Assembly (NCBI GenBank): GCA_026413225.1
Contig: CM048560.1
Span: forward strand, 10,310,001-10,374,000
Length of the DNA: 64,000 bases
Source of the DNA: Otis tarda
Taxonomy: Eukaryota; Chordata; Aves; Otidiformes; Otididae
Direction: 5' to 3'
The notes beneath the pieces are model-generated. The model did not search any database. It was not told where the DNA came from and worked only from the letters and a program-made list of their open reading frames with translations. The translations under genes and the position numbers were made by a program. Numbering within the stretch: position 1 is the stretch's first letter; each line of letters starts with the position of its first letter. Positions 22,350 through 36,207 of the stretch are shown here, one piece after another.

Positions 22350-24039
22350 TTTATCCTTCCTGGTGCATATTAGTTGTGTTTTTTCCTCTTATTTATCAAT
22401 AGGCATTTACTCATCTTTTGTAGTCACACATGATTGCAATCAGCAGCAGAGTCTAGTTATTTAGACCAAGAAGTAATAATCAGCTAAGATTACTTTCATA
22501 ATAGGTATTGGATCAGCAGGAAGTGAAGGGATTGTGATTTAGCATCTACAAAACAATACTGGGCCTGCATGCAACACTATTTGAAGCAGTTAAGAGTTCA
22601 GTTTATTTGTACTTCTAAGCAACAAAGTCCCCATGAGGTTAGACTGGGTACATAAACTACAAGGGAGAAGCTACCCTACTGCCAAAACAGAACAAGAGAT
22701 CCAGATTTATGCCTACCTGAAGACAAGTAAATTAGGAGTGCAGTTGCTCTATACACTCTAGAGTCAAAGACAAAAGTTTATCTACAGGTTAACTCAAAGG
22801 AGATACATTATCTCTCAACAAAACCATTTGCTTAGATGCTTAAAGCAATGGGAAAAGAATTCAGAAGAAAATTGACAGCATTGTATTTTTTCATCTCTTA
22901 TTCAGGTTGTGTCATTAGCTACTGAAAATACAAAATAAAAGTTAAACCACCAGTTCTATGCATCTGCTTCTGTCCTCTAAGACGGGATTCAATTTTCTTC
23001 CCCTGAAATAAACAGTGTACATGCCCTTTTAAAGGCACTTTGCTCACTTACTAGAGTATAGTATGTAATTTAGTAAAATGGGGTAACAAGAACACATTCC
23101 TATGTATTCCAAACACTACTCCTGACCTTGGCACTCACTGAATGCTAGCATTTGGGAAAGCAGCTCTTCATTCTTTTGCTCTGCATGCAATGTCCCTTCT
23201 CTCAGAGCAGAATTATCAGTATAGCTAAATCAGCCCACAGACACAAATATTAGATCACCACAAGAAATAAAAATAATCTACCTTTTTCCTTCAATCTATA
23301 TCTAGAATTCTGCAAGTAAGACTTCATACAATCACATTACCCATCCGTCTTTTCTTCTTCATTCTGACAATTTCCTATGCAACTGCAATCCCAACACCGT
23401 GACTAAGGAAGGACAGTTTCCCTGACAGGTACCTCCAGCCCTAAAACCACCATTCAAAATACCCTCATATCACTGCTCCATGAATGCAAGTGCATGAGTT
23501 TATCTTGAAGAAAAGCAGCTGCAGCTGAAATGCCCTTATATTCAGGACATCATGTATCCCACATAAATTAACTCTGATCAATTAAACAACTCGTTCACAC
23601 TGTTTGTCTCTACAGACCACAAAGTAACAGCTGGAACTCCAGAATCATCACTGGCACACTGTGCTTTCGTTGTGCCCCCAACATATGCTGTAACGCATGG
23701 ACACTAAGGGCAGGGAAGGATGATTGAAGGACAGCAGAGCCCTGAAAACAAACCCAGCAGACTGGTTTCACTGACCAAGGGGATCCTATGGGGGGAATGT
23801 GTTCAGTACCTCAAAGTGGGGAAAACTAGCAATCCTGTGAGAGGCTGGTGGTATTTATGGTCATTCAGAAGGAAAGCTAGGAGAATGACACCTCCTGTAG
23901 GAAACTCTTAGACTGTCCAAACAGTAGAAATATTCTATGAAGTCCCCTGTAAAGAAATATCTTCCCAGGTGTGTATTAGAAGTTTATGTTTAAGTCCGAG
24001 GGCGAGGAAGCAGCTAGGAAGGCTCAGAAAGGATGTGAT
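22350..24039. other. Intergenic DNA
   Basis: No gene or clear repeat is recognised; AT-rich sequence with short stop-free frames only. Confidence 0.5.
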
Positions 24040-24310
24040 GGGCTCTTCCTAAGTATCAGGAAAGTAAAGAGGGTAATCTGAAGTTTCCAATATATAAAGG
24101 CCCAAAGCTGGTACAAAAAAAAAAATCAAATGGATACAAACCATCAGTGAGTAAATGTAGACTGGAAATTAGGAGGGAGTTTCGAGCCAGCAATGAGGTT
24201 ATAAAACAGCCTTCTATGAGTAGCAGAACAAAAAAGCTGGTTTTCATGCAGACCTTGTTCCATTTCTGAATGGGATCATGTGCGAGCATTATTAATGAAA
24301 GCAAGGTATA
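24040..24310 (+). mobile_element. Probable old CR1-type fragment
   Basis: A segment around 24130-24225 (GTAGACTGGAAATTAGGAGG, then a GAGGTTATAAAACAGCCTTC block) resembles the conserved pre-terminal part of an old CR1 lineage seen in birds, crocodiles and turtles. The match is recalled, not computed, and the ends are uncertain. Confidence 0.45.
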
Positions 24311-26066
24311 AAGGACCCAGCAGAGGTCCTTTAGACTCCTGCATGCTGGATGTTGGCTCAGATTCTTAACCTTCAGCACACAAACCAAGCCTCTGGCTTC
24401 TGAGCTGAGTATACACACACAGATTCAAAAGAAGTTAATACCAAGAGAGAACTTTATTATCCTGCATTTGTTCTGTCTTCTTTGCTAATCTGAGGAGCTG
24501 CTAACCAACAGCTGTAAAGAAAAAGCTTAATTCAAAGCCTATTAAAATGAGTGGACCAAGCAGCAAAGCAGACCTGTGATCTGATATCCCAGATAGTCAT
24601 AATTCACAACAGTGTATTTCATTTGCAACAGCGTATTATGTAGTCTTCTGTTGAACTCGAGTGTAATCTCACTCTGGGATAAAAAAAATTTCAAGTACAG
24701 ATGAAAGTTAGCCCTCATTTTATTTGCTGTCTTGTTTGAGAGTTACATGCGATGGAAATTACCTACTTCAAAATCCTTTTCTTAATATTTTCCTGTAATA
24801 CAACAAGGGGCCAAACATGTCCTTATACCTTGTGCCCTGCTGTCAAAGAGCTCAGTAAAAGGAAAAAATTATAAAGCTGCAGTTCAAACTGATTGTTTCC
24901 CTTTTCCTGACTCTAGTAACCTGGATTGGCTTAACAGCTTGAAAGAATCCCACAGTGAATTTCACTGCAGCAGAATGTATATTTAACATATTTGCATAAC
25001 ACTATTATTCCTTTTCTAGTCACTTGCTGTTCAGAGGCTAATAGCAAAATAAAGATGAGAATGTTTTAACATTAAGATACTCCTGGTTCACAGGTTTTTG
25101 CTTATTCACAAATGAAATGTTACATTTGATCTTGAACTGCAATCCAGTTTCTTCCTTTTAAGATGTCATGCAAGTTAACTAGTGTAGTCTGCACACTGAA
25201 AGCAAGCTAGAAATAGCAGGTCTGAGACCCACACAGTAAATTGATCCTGGGTTGTGGCAGGACAAACCAGTCAGATCTGAACTCTGTTTCTGCAGCCTGA
25301 TGACTTCTGCTACCTGAACTTGTTCAACTACAACTGGCTTTGATACCTCCATTTACAGCTGCAGGACAGTCTCACCTTCTCTTCTTCATCCTTCATTCCA
25401 ATCCAAATTGATAAAGCAAGTGACAGTTGTCAATAGCCAGTAACAATTTCTCAAAAATTCCACTCAAAGCCAAATTAGCTTTTAACCATATATCAGAAAA
25501 TCTAATGAGCCATGCACAAGGCCTAACCCATTTGGGCTTTCAACCCAGACTTTTTCAGAAATCCTTTCCATTACTAAGTTACTCAGAAAGGGAAACCAAT
25601 GTGTTTTCTTTGTAACTATCAGTTACTGTGTACTAAACTTTTCCACTTAGTGGAAAATATAGAACATAATACAGGGGGAAGGAGTAATCTCAGATACTCG
25701 ACCTATCTGAATGCTGAGTGTGAGTCAAAATGTAATCTGGTCCCAGAGTTGGACTCCTGACATTTTGCCCAGGAGAGGAGTTGAAGTGCTGTACATAGCA
25801 CCTTGCCTGAATTTTAAAAATAGGTTAATGAATCAAGTCTGATTGCAAAATACTGTCACTGACTACACAGAATCTGGAGAAATGTAGGGAGAAGCTATGA
25901 ACCTTCCATTTGCAAGGATTCTCTTTTGCAAAGATCTAATCTTTGCATGCACAAAAACATTTAAGTGGGAAGTCCATTTACACATTGATAAGTGCACACT
26001 TAAAGTAAAAAAAAGAAAAAAACAATACAAAACCTGTTTTTCACTGCTTTTTCAGTAATCTTAGCA
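24311..26066. other. Intergenic DNA
   Basis: AT-rich sequence without recognisable exons or RNA genes. Confidence 0.5.
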
Positions 26067-26215
26067 CTTGAATTTCATAGAATACCCCATATTGGAAGTG
26101 ACCTCAAAAGATCACCTGGTCCAGCCTTTTGTGGGAAAGGGAGCCTAGATAACATGATCTAGCACCCTGTCCAACCACATCTTGAAAACCTCCAGTGATT
26201 TGCTGCCCTGCTTTG
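26067..26215 (-). mobile_element. CR1 LINE fragment, minus orientation
   Basis: Reads TCATAGAATACCCCATATTG, GGAAGTGACCTCAAAAGATC, CTGGTCCAGCC and later GTCCAACCACATCTTGAAAA with CTCCAGTGA, the reverse-complement order of CR1 3' sequence. Divergent and truncated. Confidence 0.8.
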
Positions 26216-29200
26216 CACCTGCATCATTTTTCAGTGATATTTAAAGGGAAGGCTAGTAAGAGACTCAACCCTTCTGCTTTTGTGGCAAAGGTTTTAGGAA
26301 TCCAGCTGGCAAATGGGAGTCCTACAACAGCCATCTCTGGTATACTCACTGCAAGAAGGGAAGGGAAAGAGAAGAGTCAAAAACAAGAAAGGGGTAGCTA
26401 GGCAGAACTGCTCTGGAAATCCTTAATAAGACACAATATTCACCTTGCTCTGCTAGCACCTAGGGCTCAGGAACTCCTAGGAACCTATCACCTGATGTAA
26501 CTATAGTATTGTGTCTGCTGTATTGCAGACATTCCACACACGCTTTAGCTGGACTGCCAATACGCAGGAAGAAAATGCAGCTGCGTTTACATTACCTGTC
26601 TGGGCTTTGCTTTTAAAACATTTAATCTACTGATGTGATTATTTTTAATTTTTTTTTTAGCATGCTTTTAACATATTCTTCTGCTGTTAGGTTTGATACT
26701 GGCACATAACTGGATTCCTTAAACTATATTAAAAATCCATATTTGTTGAAAAACTAGTATTTAACATAGTCATGTAACAATCCATATACTTAAAGTCACG
26801 GTTTCCATTTTTTTCAGAAGAATTTCCTAATCTGAGTTGCAGTTTGAGCTACTGAGTGGCATAAGGCTAGAGGATATAAAGACTTAAGATGAAGTAGCTG
26901 TATTTTGATGTGTCAAGCTACTGCTTACATCTAGTAAGCACTCCAGAGTTAATTTTTAAGGGCACTGCACTCACAAGTGGAAACCTCCTCCAAGATTATT
27001 TTAAGACTGTTTGTCCACCTCAGTAGCCAAAAAAAAGTATGAAACTCTGAGAAAGAGATTCAAAAAGAATGCTCAATAACCATATACATCTCCTAAAAAG
27101 AGTAATTTTTCCTTAGGGAGTGAGGCACATATTAGGGAAGAAAAATGTTTTTAGAAAATTGCCATGAAAACATACAAATACCACAGCCTTAATGCCACCA
27201 CAAAGCCCAGTAGAAATGCAGTTAAGTGTGACAACAAGGATGTATTTGTACACTGTCAGCAAGTTCCATCACCCAAATATATCACCCAATACAGAGGAAC
27301 CCACGCCCTCAGCAGAAGCACTCATAGTACCTCTGTTCTTCACCTATTTTCATCAAACCTGTAGGAATATAGTAACACTGATATCTCTATCATGATCTCA
27401 TGAGTTAACATTTACTAATCGTGTCAAGAGTTATCAGAAAAAGCATGGTCACAGGACCTTCTTAAAAGGAATACAATAGACAACACAAGGCTATCATCTG
27501 CTTTATCCCTCTCAAGACACTCAGGAAATACTTTTAGAAGGTAAAAGTGTGACGGATACCAGGACATCTCATACCTGTATGAAAATGAGCTGGGGTAGCT
27601 ACCATAGTTACACCCAGCTATCACGCCATGTCATGTGAACTACAGCTTTTGTTGCTTCTTCTCCCTGATTTCTGGAATATGTAGAGAAGTTTGACCAAGT
27701 CCAGATGCAGTAGTAACTTGGTTAACATATCCCAGATTCAGCCTAACCACACATTCTATTTCACCAGCAAACAAATGCTGTTACACCAACAGTTTAATCC
27801 ACTGCAGCATACATTGCAATATTGGTACAACCCAAGATAATGTAAGGACTGGTGAATTTTACAAGGCCCTGTGGATTAAAAACAACAGTAAGTAGTAAAG
27901 GCATAAACAACAACAATGCAACTTTATATTCATTCAATTGTTGTCCAAAGTCTGCAAACTGTAATGGAAAACAAGCCCCATATATAACACAGAAGAGGAA
28001 AAAATGCTGGCAACACTTACTCTTAGGGTTTGGTTACAACTACTCAAGAAAAGTATCTACAATCCTATCTTAATTATCATTGCATTGGTTCACTGTTACC
28101 TAATTTGAGATATTTACAATACTTTTCCTCAGAACAATGTTTTATAGGACACTGCTGTGAAGATAAAAGATATCATTTGGCCAAATAAATAAAAAACCTC
28201 TTAATTTTTCGGAAATAGGGGCAAACTGACTGCCACGGTTAGATATGAATAAGCACATTAGAACAGGAAAGTCCCTCCATACAGTTTTATTGCAGGCAGG
28301 CTGTCTCTGGTTTGAGACACCAGTTGCCCAGTGCCATCCTCTTTGTACCCCTGAGGCCCGCAAAGTGACACACTAACAATTACTGCCAACAGCAGGGGAT
28401 TTCTGTTTTCAGACTAAAAGCCAACAGGAAGCTCCTGTACCTCAGCATAGCTTAGGAAATTACTTTTGGATAAGGTGGATGCTTGAGGAAAAAAAAAGCA
28501 TTAAGGAGAACAGGACAAAGTTCTGCTTTGCCTGTTGCTAAGTCACAAACTTACCTGTTCAAACTTACATCAAGTCAAGCCAGACACCTGCTGTCCACAT
28601 TGAGAACAAATTCATTTAAACTTCAGCTTTTATCTGAGGTATGCCATGTGTATTTCCTTTACCATCCTTGCCCCTGCTTATCAGTACTACCATTGTTTGT
28701 TGTTAGTTCCTTCCATACATTATAACTGAAAAGAGGCAATAAAGTTTCCCAGAGTCATATAACAGACTTTTATGCCTAAGGAAATTAAGTGTCACATTCC
28801 AGTTAAAAATAAAAAATGCAAGACTCATTCAAACAAGCAAGCTCCATAAAACTTTCTTAATGATATAGCTCCAACAAGAAACAAATAAAAGCATCAGATA
28901 GCAAGCTAAATTAAAAGACCAATTAATTAAAAATAAGTTACATACACAAAAACTAACAAAACAAAAATAGATCTTCTACAGTGCCTGAAATAAAGGACTA
29001 ACGCTGCAACAACCTTACAGGCCATTACAACTGAACAAAGCAAGCTTAGGCAACCACCTCAACTCCACAAAATTCTCTCAGTCTTACAATCCTAAAAGAC
29101 ACCTCATCCAGACACAGAATTTATCACTTTCCTTGCCTGCCTTGGCAAATCCAGAACAGCTGAGACAGTAGGCTTGGTTTCTACTTAAAGCCCTTCTCAC

Positions 29201-29999
29201 CTCCTCATCTCCTAAGATACAACTAGCAAGAATTTAGCTTAATTTACTGAGGTTCTGGCTGTTTTCCTCACAGTGATGGTGCTACTCTGTGTCCAAGAAG
29301 GTAACTAACAATAATTTCTGACATAACAAAATATTAAACACTTTTTTAAAGGATTAGGACAGCTAATAAAATAGCTTAGTAAACAATTTTAGTTGTGATG
29401 AACCACAAAACCAATTCTAATCTAAAAATTGCATCTTATTAAGCACTTCTAAATACTGTGTTTAGATGATATGTAATCTTCCTCTATTTTACTGATGCTT
29501 TTAATACTTTACATCTTAGTTTATATACTGTTTGTATTCAAGCACTGTTTCTATATTGTAAGACTACTATAAATGGAGAAATTCATGTCAGCAATGACTT
29601 ACTTCTTGTGTGTATAACAGAAGAGTTCAGCTGAAAGTAATGTACAGTACAGCACCTGAAAGCACTGGCTATGTTGAAACTCATTTGTGGAAATATTCAG
29701 AACCTTTTAAAAAAATTTCTAGTCTTTAAAATGTGAATATTCTCTCTTTTTGGAGTAAACACTTGATATAAGACCATGCTTTTACTTCAAGACTACAAGG
29801 AAACAATTCTTTTTCTTCTGGTAAATGTTATAGACTCAATTTTCAATAAGTTGGCGTATCTTACTCATTTTAGGCATCTGTGGCTTCATAATGAATCTGT
29901 GTGGAGCCTGCCTAACTTGTAAAATCAGGTAAACGGGAGGTAAATTGTATTTCTTCTTTAGTATATGTGAAGAGTAACCTATAGATTCCGAGGGCATTA
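26216..29999. other. Intergenic DNA upstream of PHPT1
   Basis: AT-rich sequence with no recognisable gene. It ends abruptly at a CpG island that begins near 30000. Confidence 0.5.
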
Positions 30000-30620
30000 A
30001 GCTCCCCCTGCCCAGGACCCTTTCCCCACCCCGGTGTCAGTACCTGGCCCTGCAACGGGCCGGTGATGGCGGGCGGCCCCTGCGAGGCCCAGCTCCGGGG
30101 CGGGAAGGCCCGGCGGCTGGGCAAGGGGCACACGGCCACCCCGCGGCGGCAACGCTGGCCTCCAGCCCGTGAGGAAGGGCCGGCCCGAGCACCCCCTCGC
30201 CTCAGGGCCGACTGGAGAGCGGCGGCGGCTGCCCCGCCTCCAGGGCCGAGCGGCGCCTTCCCGCCAACCGCGGAGGACGGCGGCGGCCCAGTCACCTCCA
30301 GGGGCTGACGGCACGGCCATGGCGGCGGTGCGGGACGTGGAGATCGACCCCGAGGGCACGTTCAAGTACATCCTGGTGCGCCTGCAGCGCCCGGGCGGCG
30401 AGGAGCAGCGGGACATTGTCCGCGGCACCAAGGCGGCCGAGTTCCACAGTGGGTGACAGGCTGGGGGGGGGGGCGGGGCGGGAAGCGATCGTTAGCGGCC
30501 CCCCCCTCTCACTCCGTCCCCGGCAGCGTCCCTGGACGTGGCCGCCGGCTCCCGAGCGAATCTGAGGCGAAGGGGGAGCCCCTGGCCTGCGGTGGCCGGT
30601 GTGAGCGGGCACGGCTCAGA
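30000..30620 (+). promoter_or_regulatory. CpG-island promoter of PHPT1-type gene
   Basis: The base composition changes sharply from AT-rich to very GC-rich with many CpGs, spanning the first exon of the PHPT1-type gene. No TATA box is evident. A run of more than ten G residues lies just after exon 1, near 30461. Open frames on the opposite strand are compositional shadows. Confidence 0.8.
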
Positions 30621-33559
30621 ATCCCCCCCTTCCCCCCCTTTATAGGTGCCGCATGTCAAAAGCAGGCCAAGTGTCTCTGTCAGATGTCGTTTCCAAACCT
30701 GATAAGGAAAACCTCATTTAGCAGAGCGAGATGTCTTAACTGAAAAAAACCTGAAACGGAGACCCTTAATTACAGCTTTTCTATGTCAGTCAAGGGAAAC
30801 CTCCCTTTCCTGCAGGGGAAAGAAGGGAACTGGAGGAAAATGAGTGGAAAATAGCTGAAAAGAGTTCTAGAGGATTTGAGGCCTAGTTACATGTTCTAAT
30901 GGCTCTAACAATTCTTCTTGTGCAGATCACATATTTGAAAAAGTAAATCCTGAGATGGAAAAGCTGGGATATGAGTGCAAGTGCCTTGGAGGAGGGAAAA
31001 TTGACCATAATAGCAAAGACAAGAAAATTAGAGTATATGGGCTCTCTACAGTAAGTGCATTTTGTATTCTTTCAAATTCTTTAGTCTCCGATGTTCTGGG
31101 ATTTTTGTTTTATAGTATGGTGGTTTTCAGCAATTTTAGTCACAGTATAAACATTAACTGGAAAACTTTTTGTCTCACTTGTGAGACAGATCAGAAAAAC
31201 ACTATTTTTAAGCGCAGGAGATCAAGGCAAAGATAACTAAATAACTTAATGCAGAATAATATCATCATTAAGTTATAATCAAGACTGAAAATGGAAGTTA
31301 GCATCTCTTGACTCAGAATCTTTTTTGTTGTGTTGCCAGAGCAGGAGTAGCCCATTTGTAGCTGCAGGGTCCCGATCCAGCTGTATTGTGATCTTTATTT
31401 GCCAATTAAAATGTTGGTTGGTAGTTGAGCAGCTGAACTGTGAATGGTGTTCTCTCTGTGTTGAGTGAGAAGATTAGAACCAGTTTAAGTGTGGTGAATT
31501 TCTAGTAGGTGAAAATGTAGTTTCTCATAAATGCATTTTGTAGGAATAAAAGTAACTTCCAAGAGTATGGAAACCAGAGAATTTTTGTTACCTGTTACTG
31601 TTCTGTTTAAGTTCCATTTCTTTATGAAACACTCAGTAAGTGGTAATGATTTCTTGAATTTAGGGAACATGCTGTAGTCTGTTTCTGGTGTTCCTCTGTG
31701 AGGAAGCATAGCTCCTTCTATAGTAATACCATGAGCAAAGATTCTAGACTTCTAATGTAGACAAAAAGAAAATAGTTCAAAGTTAAATTAATTTTTTTTA
31801 TAAAAAGTGATGGTTACTTCACATCTGCTTACCTTAGTCAGATGAGCAGTGAAGGCTGGGCCTTGAATGCTTTAAGCTTTTTAAAATGTTAGTGCTGCTT
31901 TTGTTCCAAGATGACTCTTGCCACCTGGAATCACACACACACAAAAAATTTTAGGATTCTTATGGAGTGGGAAGGCAGTGCTTATTCTACTAAATTCTTG
32001 TGATTGTAGGTCCTCATCATAACAGCATTTTAGATAAGGCTTGACACCTGCTTTATTAATTCAGCTGCCAATTTAGTGTTAGAGGCAGTGGCCAACTCTT
32101 GCTCTTTTAACGGAACGTCTATGGAAAATACCTCATTTCTCTGCATTTGGTACCTTGAGAGGAGAACCATGTAAAAGCAGAGTTTTACCATGAGGGCTTC
32201 TCTCTTGCAGAGGCCTGGAGGTTCAGAAGACCTCAGTTAGCAGGTCAGAAGTTAGTATATTAATTAAATTGTTTAAATGCTTCTCTTACTTGGAGATGTG
32301 TTGTCAGACTCTAAACCAGCACTATTGTGGTGTTTTATCAGAACAAGAGAAATAGTCATTGACTTCTTTTGAAGTAGATGCTGTGCTATTATTTGCAAAG
32401 CCAGATGGTGTCTTCAGAGTTATTTCCAAGGTGAGAATGATCTGTAGGTCTGTTGCTTTACAAGTGATGGTATAAACCTGTGGTATTTTTGAAGAGCTTG
32501 CATTTTATAATGCATCAATAATTTTAATCTGTGCTGTTCCTCTTTGGGCAGAGTCAGTGGTGACCAAGAGTACAAGTTTTGATAATATAATCTTGAGCTC
32601 TTTTTTCAGTCTTCCAGGTTAAATGTTTCACATTAAATATTACTGGAAAAAGGAAGTAATCTGTAAATCACAGGGTTTTATCAGTAGACTGCACTGTTGT
32701 CCAGTAAAAGCTTTTTGGCATGGGAAAAATTGTAGTTCTGAAATTAGAAATCAAGATCACTTAATTCATATAAGACAATAATGGAGAGGCACCTTCTACT
32801 GCAACTCTTACATTTTAGTGAAAGAGTAACACTATGATCAGTGATTGGAGGGTTAAAAATCACATGGATCATCTGACCTTGCCTTAGTTTGGAGTTGCAG
32901 TGGCTGAAGAGCAGAGATATTTAAAATTATGTTATTACCAGCTAAGACAAGATTGCAAACAAATAAACCATGAAGAACTGTTTTTTTTTAGTGGCTAGAA
33001 TAGTATTCAGATGTTCACACATGTGCCGCCTTATTCCTTTTCCTTCAGCTGAGCCAAATCAGTTGGTTTTATGTTCATACATTCAAGTGGGTCAATGCAA
33101 TCTCTGTGGTTTAAAAGAACATTCAATAAATACGGTAGCTGAGGGGTTGGGAACATCTTAAAACAAGCCTTCTGCTGGAGAAATCATGATGTGAAAAATG
33201 GATCCTCTATTACCTGGGATTGCTTGACTTTCTCATTTACTTTCTACATATCAGGATGGGGAAATTGGAGAGGACAATAGAGGAAAAAAACCAAACAAAA
33301 CAAAACACCCTGATACTGCAAGAATAACTTTTAGAACCTGTATTTGATTTGTATATGAACTACTTGAAGTATCAAATCATAACTGGATAATGTGTCGAAA
33401 AGAACTCAGTGATTCTGTGGCTTTACTGTCTGTACCTGTCCAATAAGAACTTGTTCTTTCTTGCAGGGCTATGGAAAAGCAGATCATTCGGTGACTGTAG
33501 AGATACTGAAAAAAGTGTACAGAGATTATGAGATTACATGGTCAGATGACAAGAAATAA
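30319..33559 (+). CDS. PHPT1: 14 kDa phosphohistidine phosphatase (PHPT1 family)
   Basis: Removes phosphate from phosphohistidine in proteins; cytosolic, janus-fold enzyme. Three exons, 30319-30448, 30926-31050 and 33467-33559, join in frame to 115 residues (human PHPT1 has 125). Visible family blocks: DPEGTFKYILVRL near the start, IVRGTKAAEFH, whose final histidine aligns with human catalytic His53, the glycine-rich CLGGGKIDHNSKDKKIRVYG substrate loop and a C-terminal YEITW strand. The ATG lies in a strong context (CGGCCATGG) in a CpG island. The exon 1 donor is read as CCACA/gtgggt because it gives the family length. Human PHPT1 lies on chromosome 9, so its presence between SELE and METTL18 is unexpected; it may be a paralogue or a relocated orthologue. 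Introns show it is not a retrocopy. Confidence 0.88.
31051..33466 (+). other. PHPT1-type gene intron 2
   Basis: A 2.4-kb intron with consensus ends (ACA/gtaagt and TTCTTGCAG). No further coding exon is seen inside it. Confidence 0.7.
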
Positions 33560-33623
33560 ATTGGCTACATATGAACACAACAAGAAGTTCAAAACTGGTA
33601 AATCTGTGAGCTGTACTTTGGTA

Positions 33624-33629
33624 AATAAA
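33624..33629 (+). terminator. Poly(A) signal of PHPT1-type gene
   Basis: AATAAA about 65 bp after the TAA stop; cleavage is expected near 33645-33650. Confidence 0.75.
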
Positions 33630-33649
33630 ATTAAATGTCTTCTATGTTG

Positions 33650-36200
33650 GTTACCATAAATCTGGAGTTACTGAACTCTGCTGTAATTTATACTATGGTT
33701 AGTAATCCCCAGATATATCTTATTTTTCAGATCATTCCTTTGTGCAGAAGCTGCAGTTCTAAGCCTTTTTCCTCTCCTTTTGACATACTGTCTAATTAAA
33801 CACTCCCACATCATCTTACCGCCAGTTTGCTTTCATCCAGTCCTGTCTCACTGATACACTGTAGGATACATCATCTTAAACACTGCAGGACCAAACCTGT
33901 TCCCTGGTCTTTTGACCACAGTGTTTTCTGTTTATTGTTCTTTAGGCTTTTCAACTTTCTTATCCACATTTACAAAAATTGGGGAGGGGAAGGTTGACTG
34001 TTACAGTTCTTCACCTATTATCTAAATCTTCGATTTACTCCATGGTTTTGAAAATTCAGTATTTGTGTTCCACACAAGTCATGATCGAGGTCTTTTGTGT
34101 TTCTCTAAGATACTTCCCCATAGCAGACTGCTGGCAATGTCAAATTCTGACAATACTTGTTTTATTCTGATTCTCCTGTACTACTATTATTACCCATGAG
34201 TATAATTATGCTTTTTCATTTTTTAATGACTGTAATTATCATAGCTAACTACTTCCCAGCCAGAGCCGGTACACCTGTGCAGTGTCTGAATTATCTTATG
34301 GTACCTGCTTCCTCCTGTTGTGGCAGGATATTGCCCTTTATTTGTAATGAAGTTACTTGCTACAATTTTCACTTGTTTGTTTCCTGCCAGTCTTCTCTTG
34401 AATGCTGTTGTGGATTTCCAGGCAATACCTTTTGTTCTTATGCTTACATTGTTGACTTGCAGTCTCCAAGAGGTATTTGTATATAAATCCTGGTTCCTCC
34501 CTTTGTTGTAGTTCCTACTGCAATTATCTACCAGTGTCTGGTGGTATATATTGGCTTTTTTCTTTTCAGAGTGCATGTGACTCTTTAAAGTACAAACAGT
34601 ATGAAATTTGGGAGTTCAGTTTGTCACAAAAATTCTTGCTGTTACTGCCTTATTACACTAATTATCCATCGTCACTCTTCTGTATCTTGGTTTTGATTGG
34701 TTGGGCAGAGGCATTTCCTGTTCTCATCCTCATACCTTTCAGTCTGTTCCTTGTATCTCTATCCCAATAATCACCTGGAAGCAGGTTCTCTTGAACCTAG
34801 TGCTGCAGGCATCTTGGTTGGCACCTGCCTCCCTGTCATGCAGCCTGGACTTTCCCCTCTAGTGCTTCTGTAAGCTTTTGCATCTCCTGTTTGTGCTGCT
34901 CTTTATGCTCTTGTGCAATAGGTCATCTGGCTGCACCAGTTCAAATGCCATGATAACACTGACTGCAGGTTTGATTTTTCTTAAGATTTTGATTTCAGAG
35001 TGTGATTAAATGCCTGTGTACCTAATAACCAAGAATAGCATACAAATTAATAATTTGCAAATTGAGCACTTCCCACTTTGATTTTCCTCAGGGCTTTTTC
35101 CCCTAAGCTTCAGTAAAATAACTGTGACAAATGACATTGAATTGGTGCCAGTATACAAAACTGATTTTTTTTTTTCGATAGCCTCATTTCCCAAAACTAG
35201 CAAATAGTCTTCAAAGGGAAGTAATCAGTTAAGGATAACGCCTGTTAAAACAAACAAGCTTTTAAGTTTAGTTTCCTGAGATGTTTTATGACTAATTTTA
35301 ATGTTTCTCTCCACAATACTTACGGGAAAGACATAATTTAGACTGGATTTCTTGTTGTTACGACTCTTTCAAAAAGCGAGGAGTGATTTGGAATGAGCTA
35401 CTAAATTGAGTTACCAGCTGATCTCCACCTCTTTATACAAGAAATTGGTCCTGATATAAGGGTTTATTGTATCATCAGAAAAATACTTTTGAGGATCCTC
35501 CCAATTGTTATTTTCTAGTGCAATGTCATTTGGGGAAATGTTAATTTCCCTATCTATTAAGTATATGTACAAGTATTACAAGTGAGTGAAAGATTTTTAT
35601 TCCAGATCATAAGAGAAGCTGGGAACTGGTCACTGGGGTGGTCAATGATTTGGCAAGCAGAGAGAGCCTTAATGGTTAGGGAAACCAGTATTTGATGTTG
35701 AAACACCAACCAGCCTACAAAACTAGGTGTTGAATCCTGCTTCCTCTCAGCATATATATGCTGACTTTTAAGAATAGAATAGAACTCATCTGGAATTATG
35801 GAAATACCAATGCTAATTTTTCTGATTCCACCTCAGAAAAACATACTTTAACTCTTACCTGTAATTCTGAAAAGGAAACTTAATTATACTGTGTGGGGTT
35901 TCCTGTTTTGCAGGTGTGTACTCACTGTGAGATTGTAGTACTAACAGTCTTCACTTGAAAGTCCTGAAAAATACAATTCTGTATTTGCACAAAAACAGAG
36001 CTATGTTTGAGCAATCCAAGGATAAAATGAGGATGCTGAGCAAAGTAGTAGTGTATTAAACCCAAGACAGTGTTTGATCATGGAGTATTTAAGAGGAAGC
36101 ATTATGGTAGAAGATTATAAGTGCTGCCCTTATTAAAAAAAAACCACGAGATTCTTGTTCTTAACCATATTCATTGTCATAGTGCTCAACATTTCTTATT
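33650..36200. other. Intergenic DNA between PHPT1-type gene and METTL18
   Basis: Pyrimidine-rich and AT-rich sequence. Fairly long overlapping open frames on both strands near 34157-34770 have no recognisable motifs, and their overlap on opposite strands argues against both being coding. Confidence 0.5.
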
Positions 36201-36207
36201 ACTTCAG

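Noticed and set aside
24056-24418. A 120-codon minus-strand open frame
   Set aside because: It overlaps a plus-strand old CR1-type fragment and is antisense to it, with no known protein motif.
29912-30456. Several long open frames on both strands at the PHPT1 promoter
   Set aside because: They arise from the GC-rich CpG island; only the plus-strand frame from 30319 has family similarity and a spliced continuation.
34157-34770. Overlapping open frames of about 100-117 codons on both strands
   Set aside because: No motif, no codon pattern I can trust, and opposite-strand overlap suggests chance in a pyrimidine-rich region.
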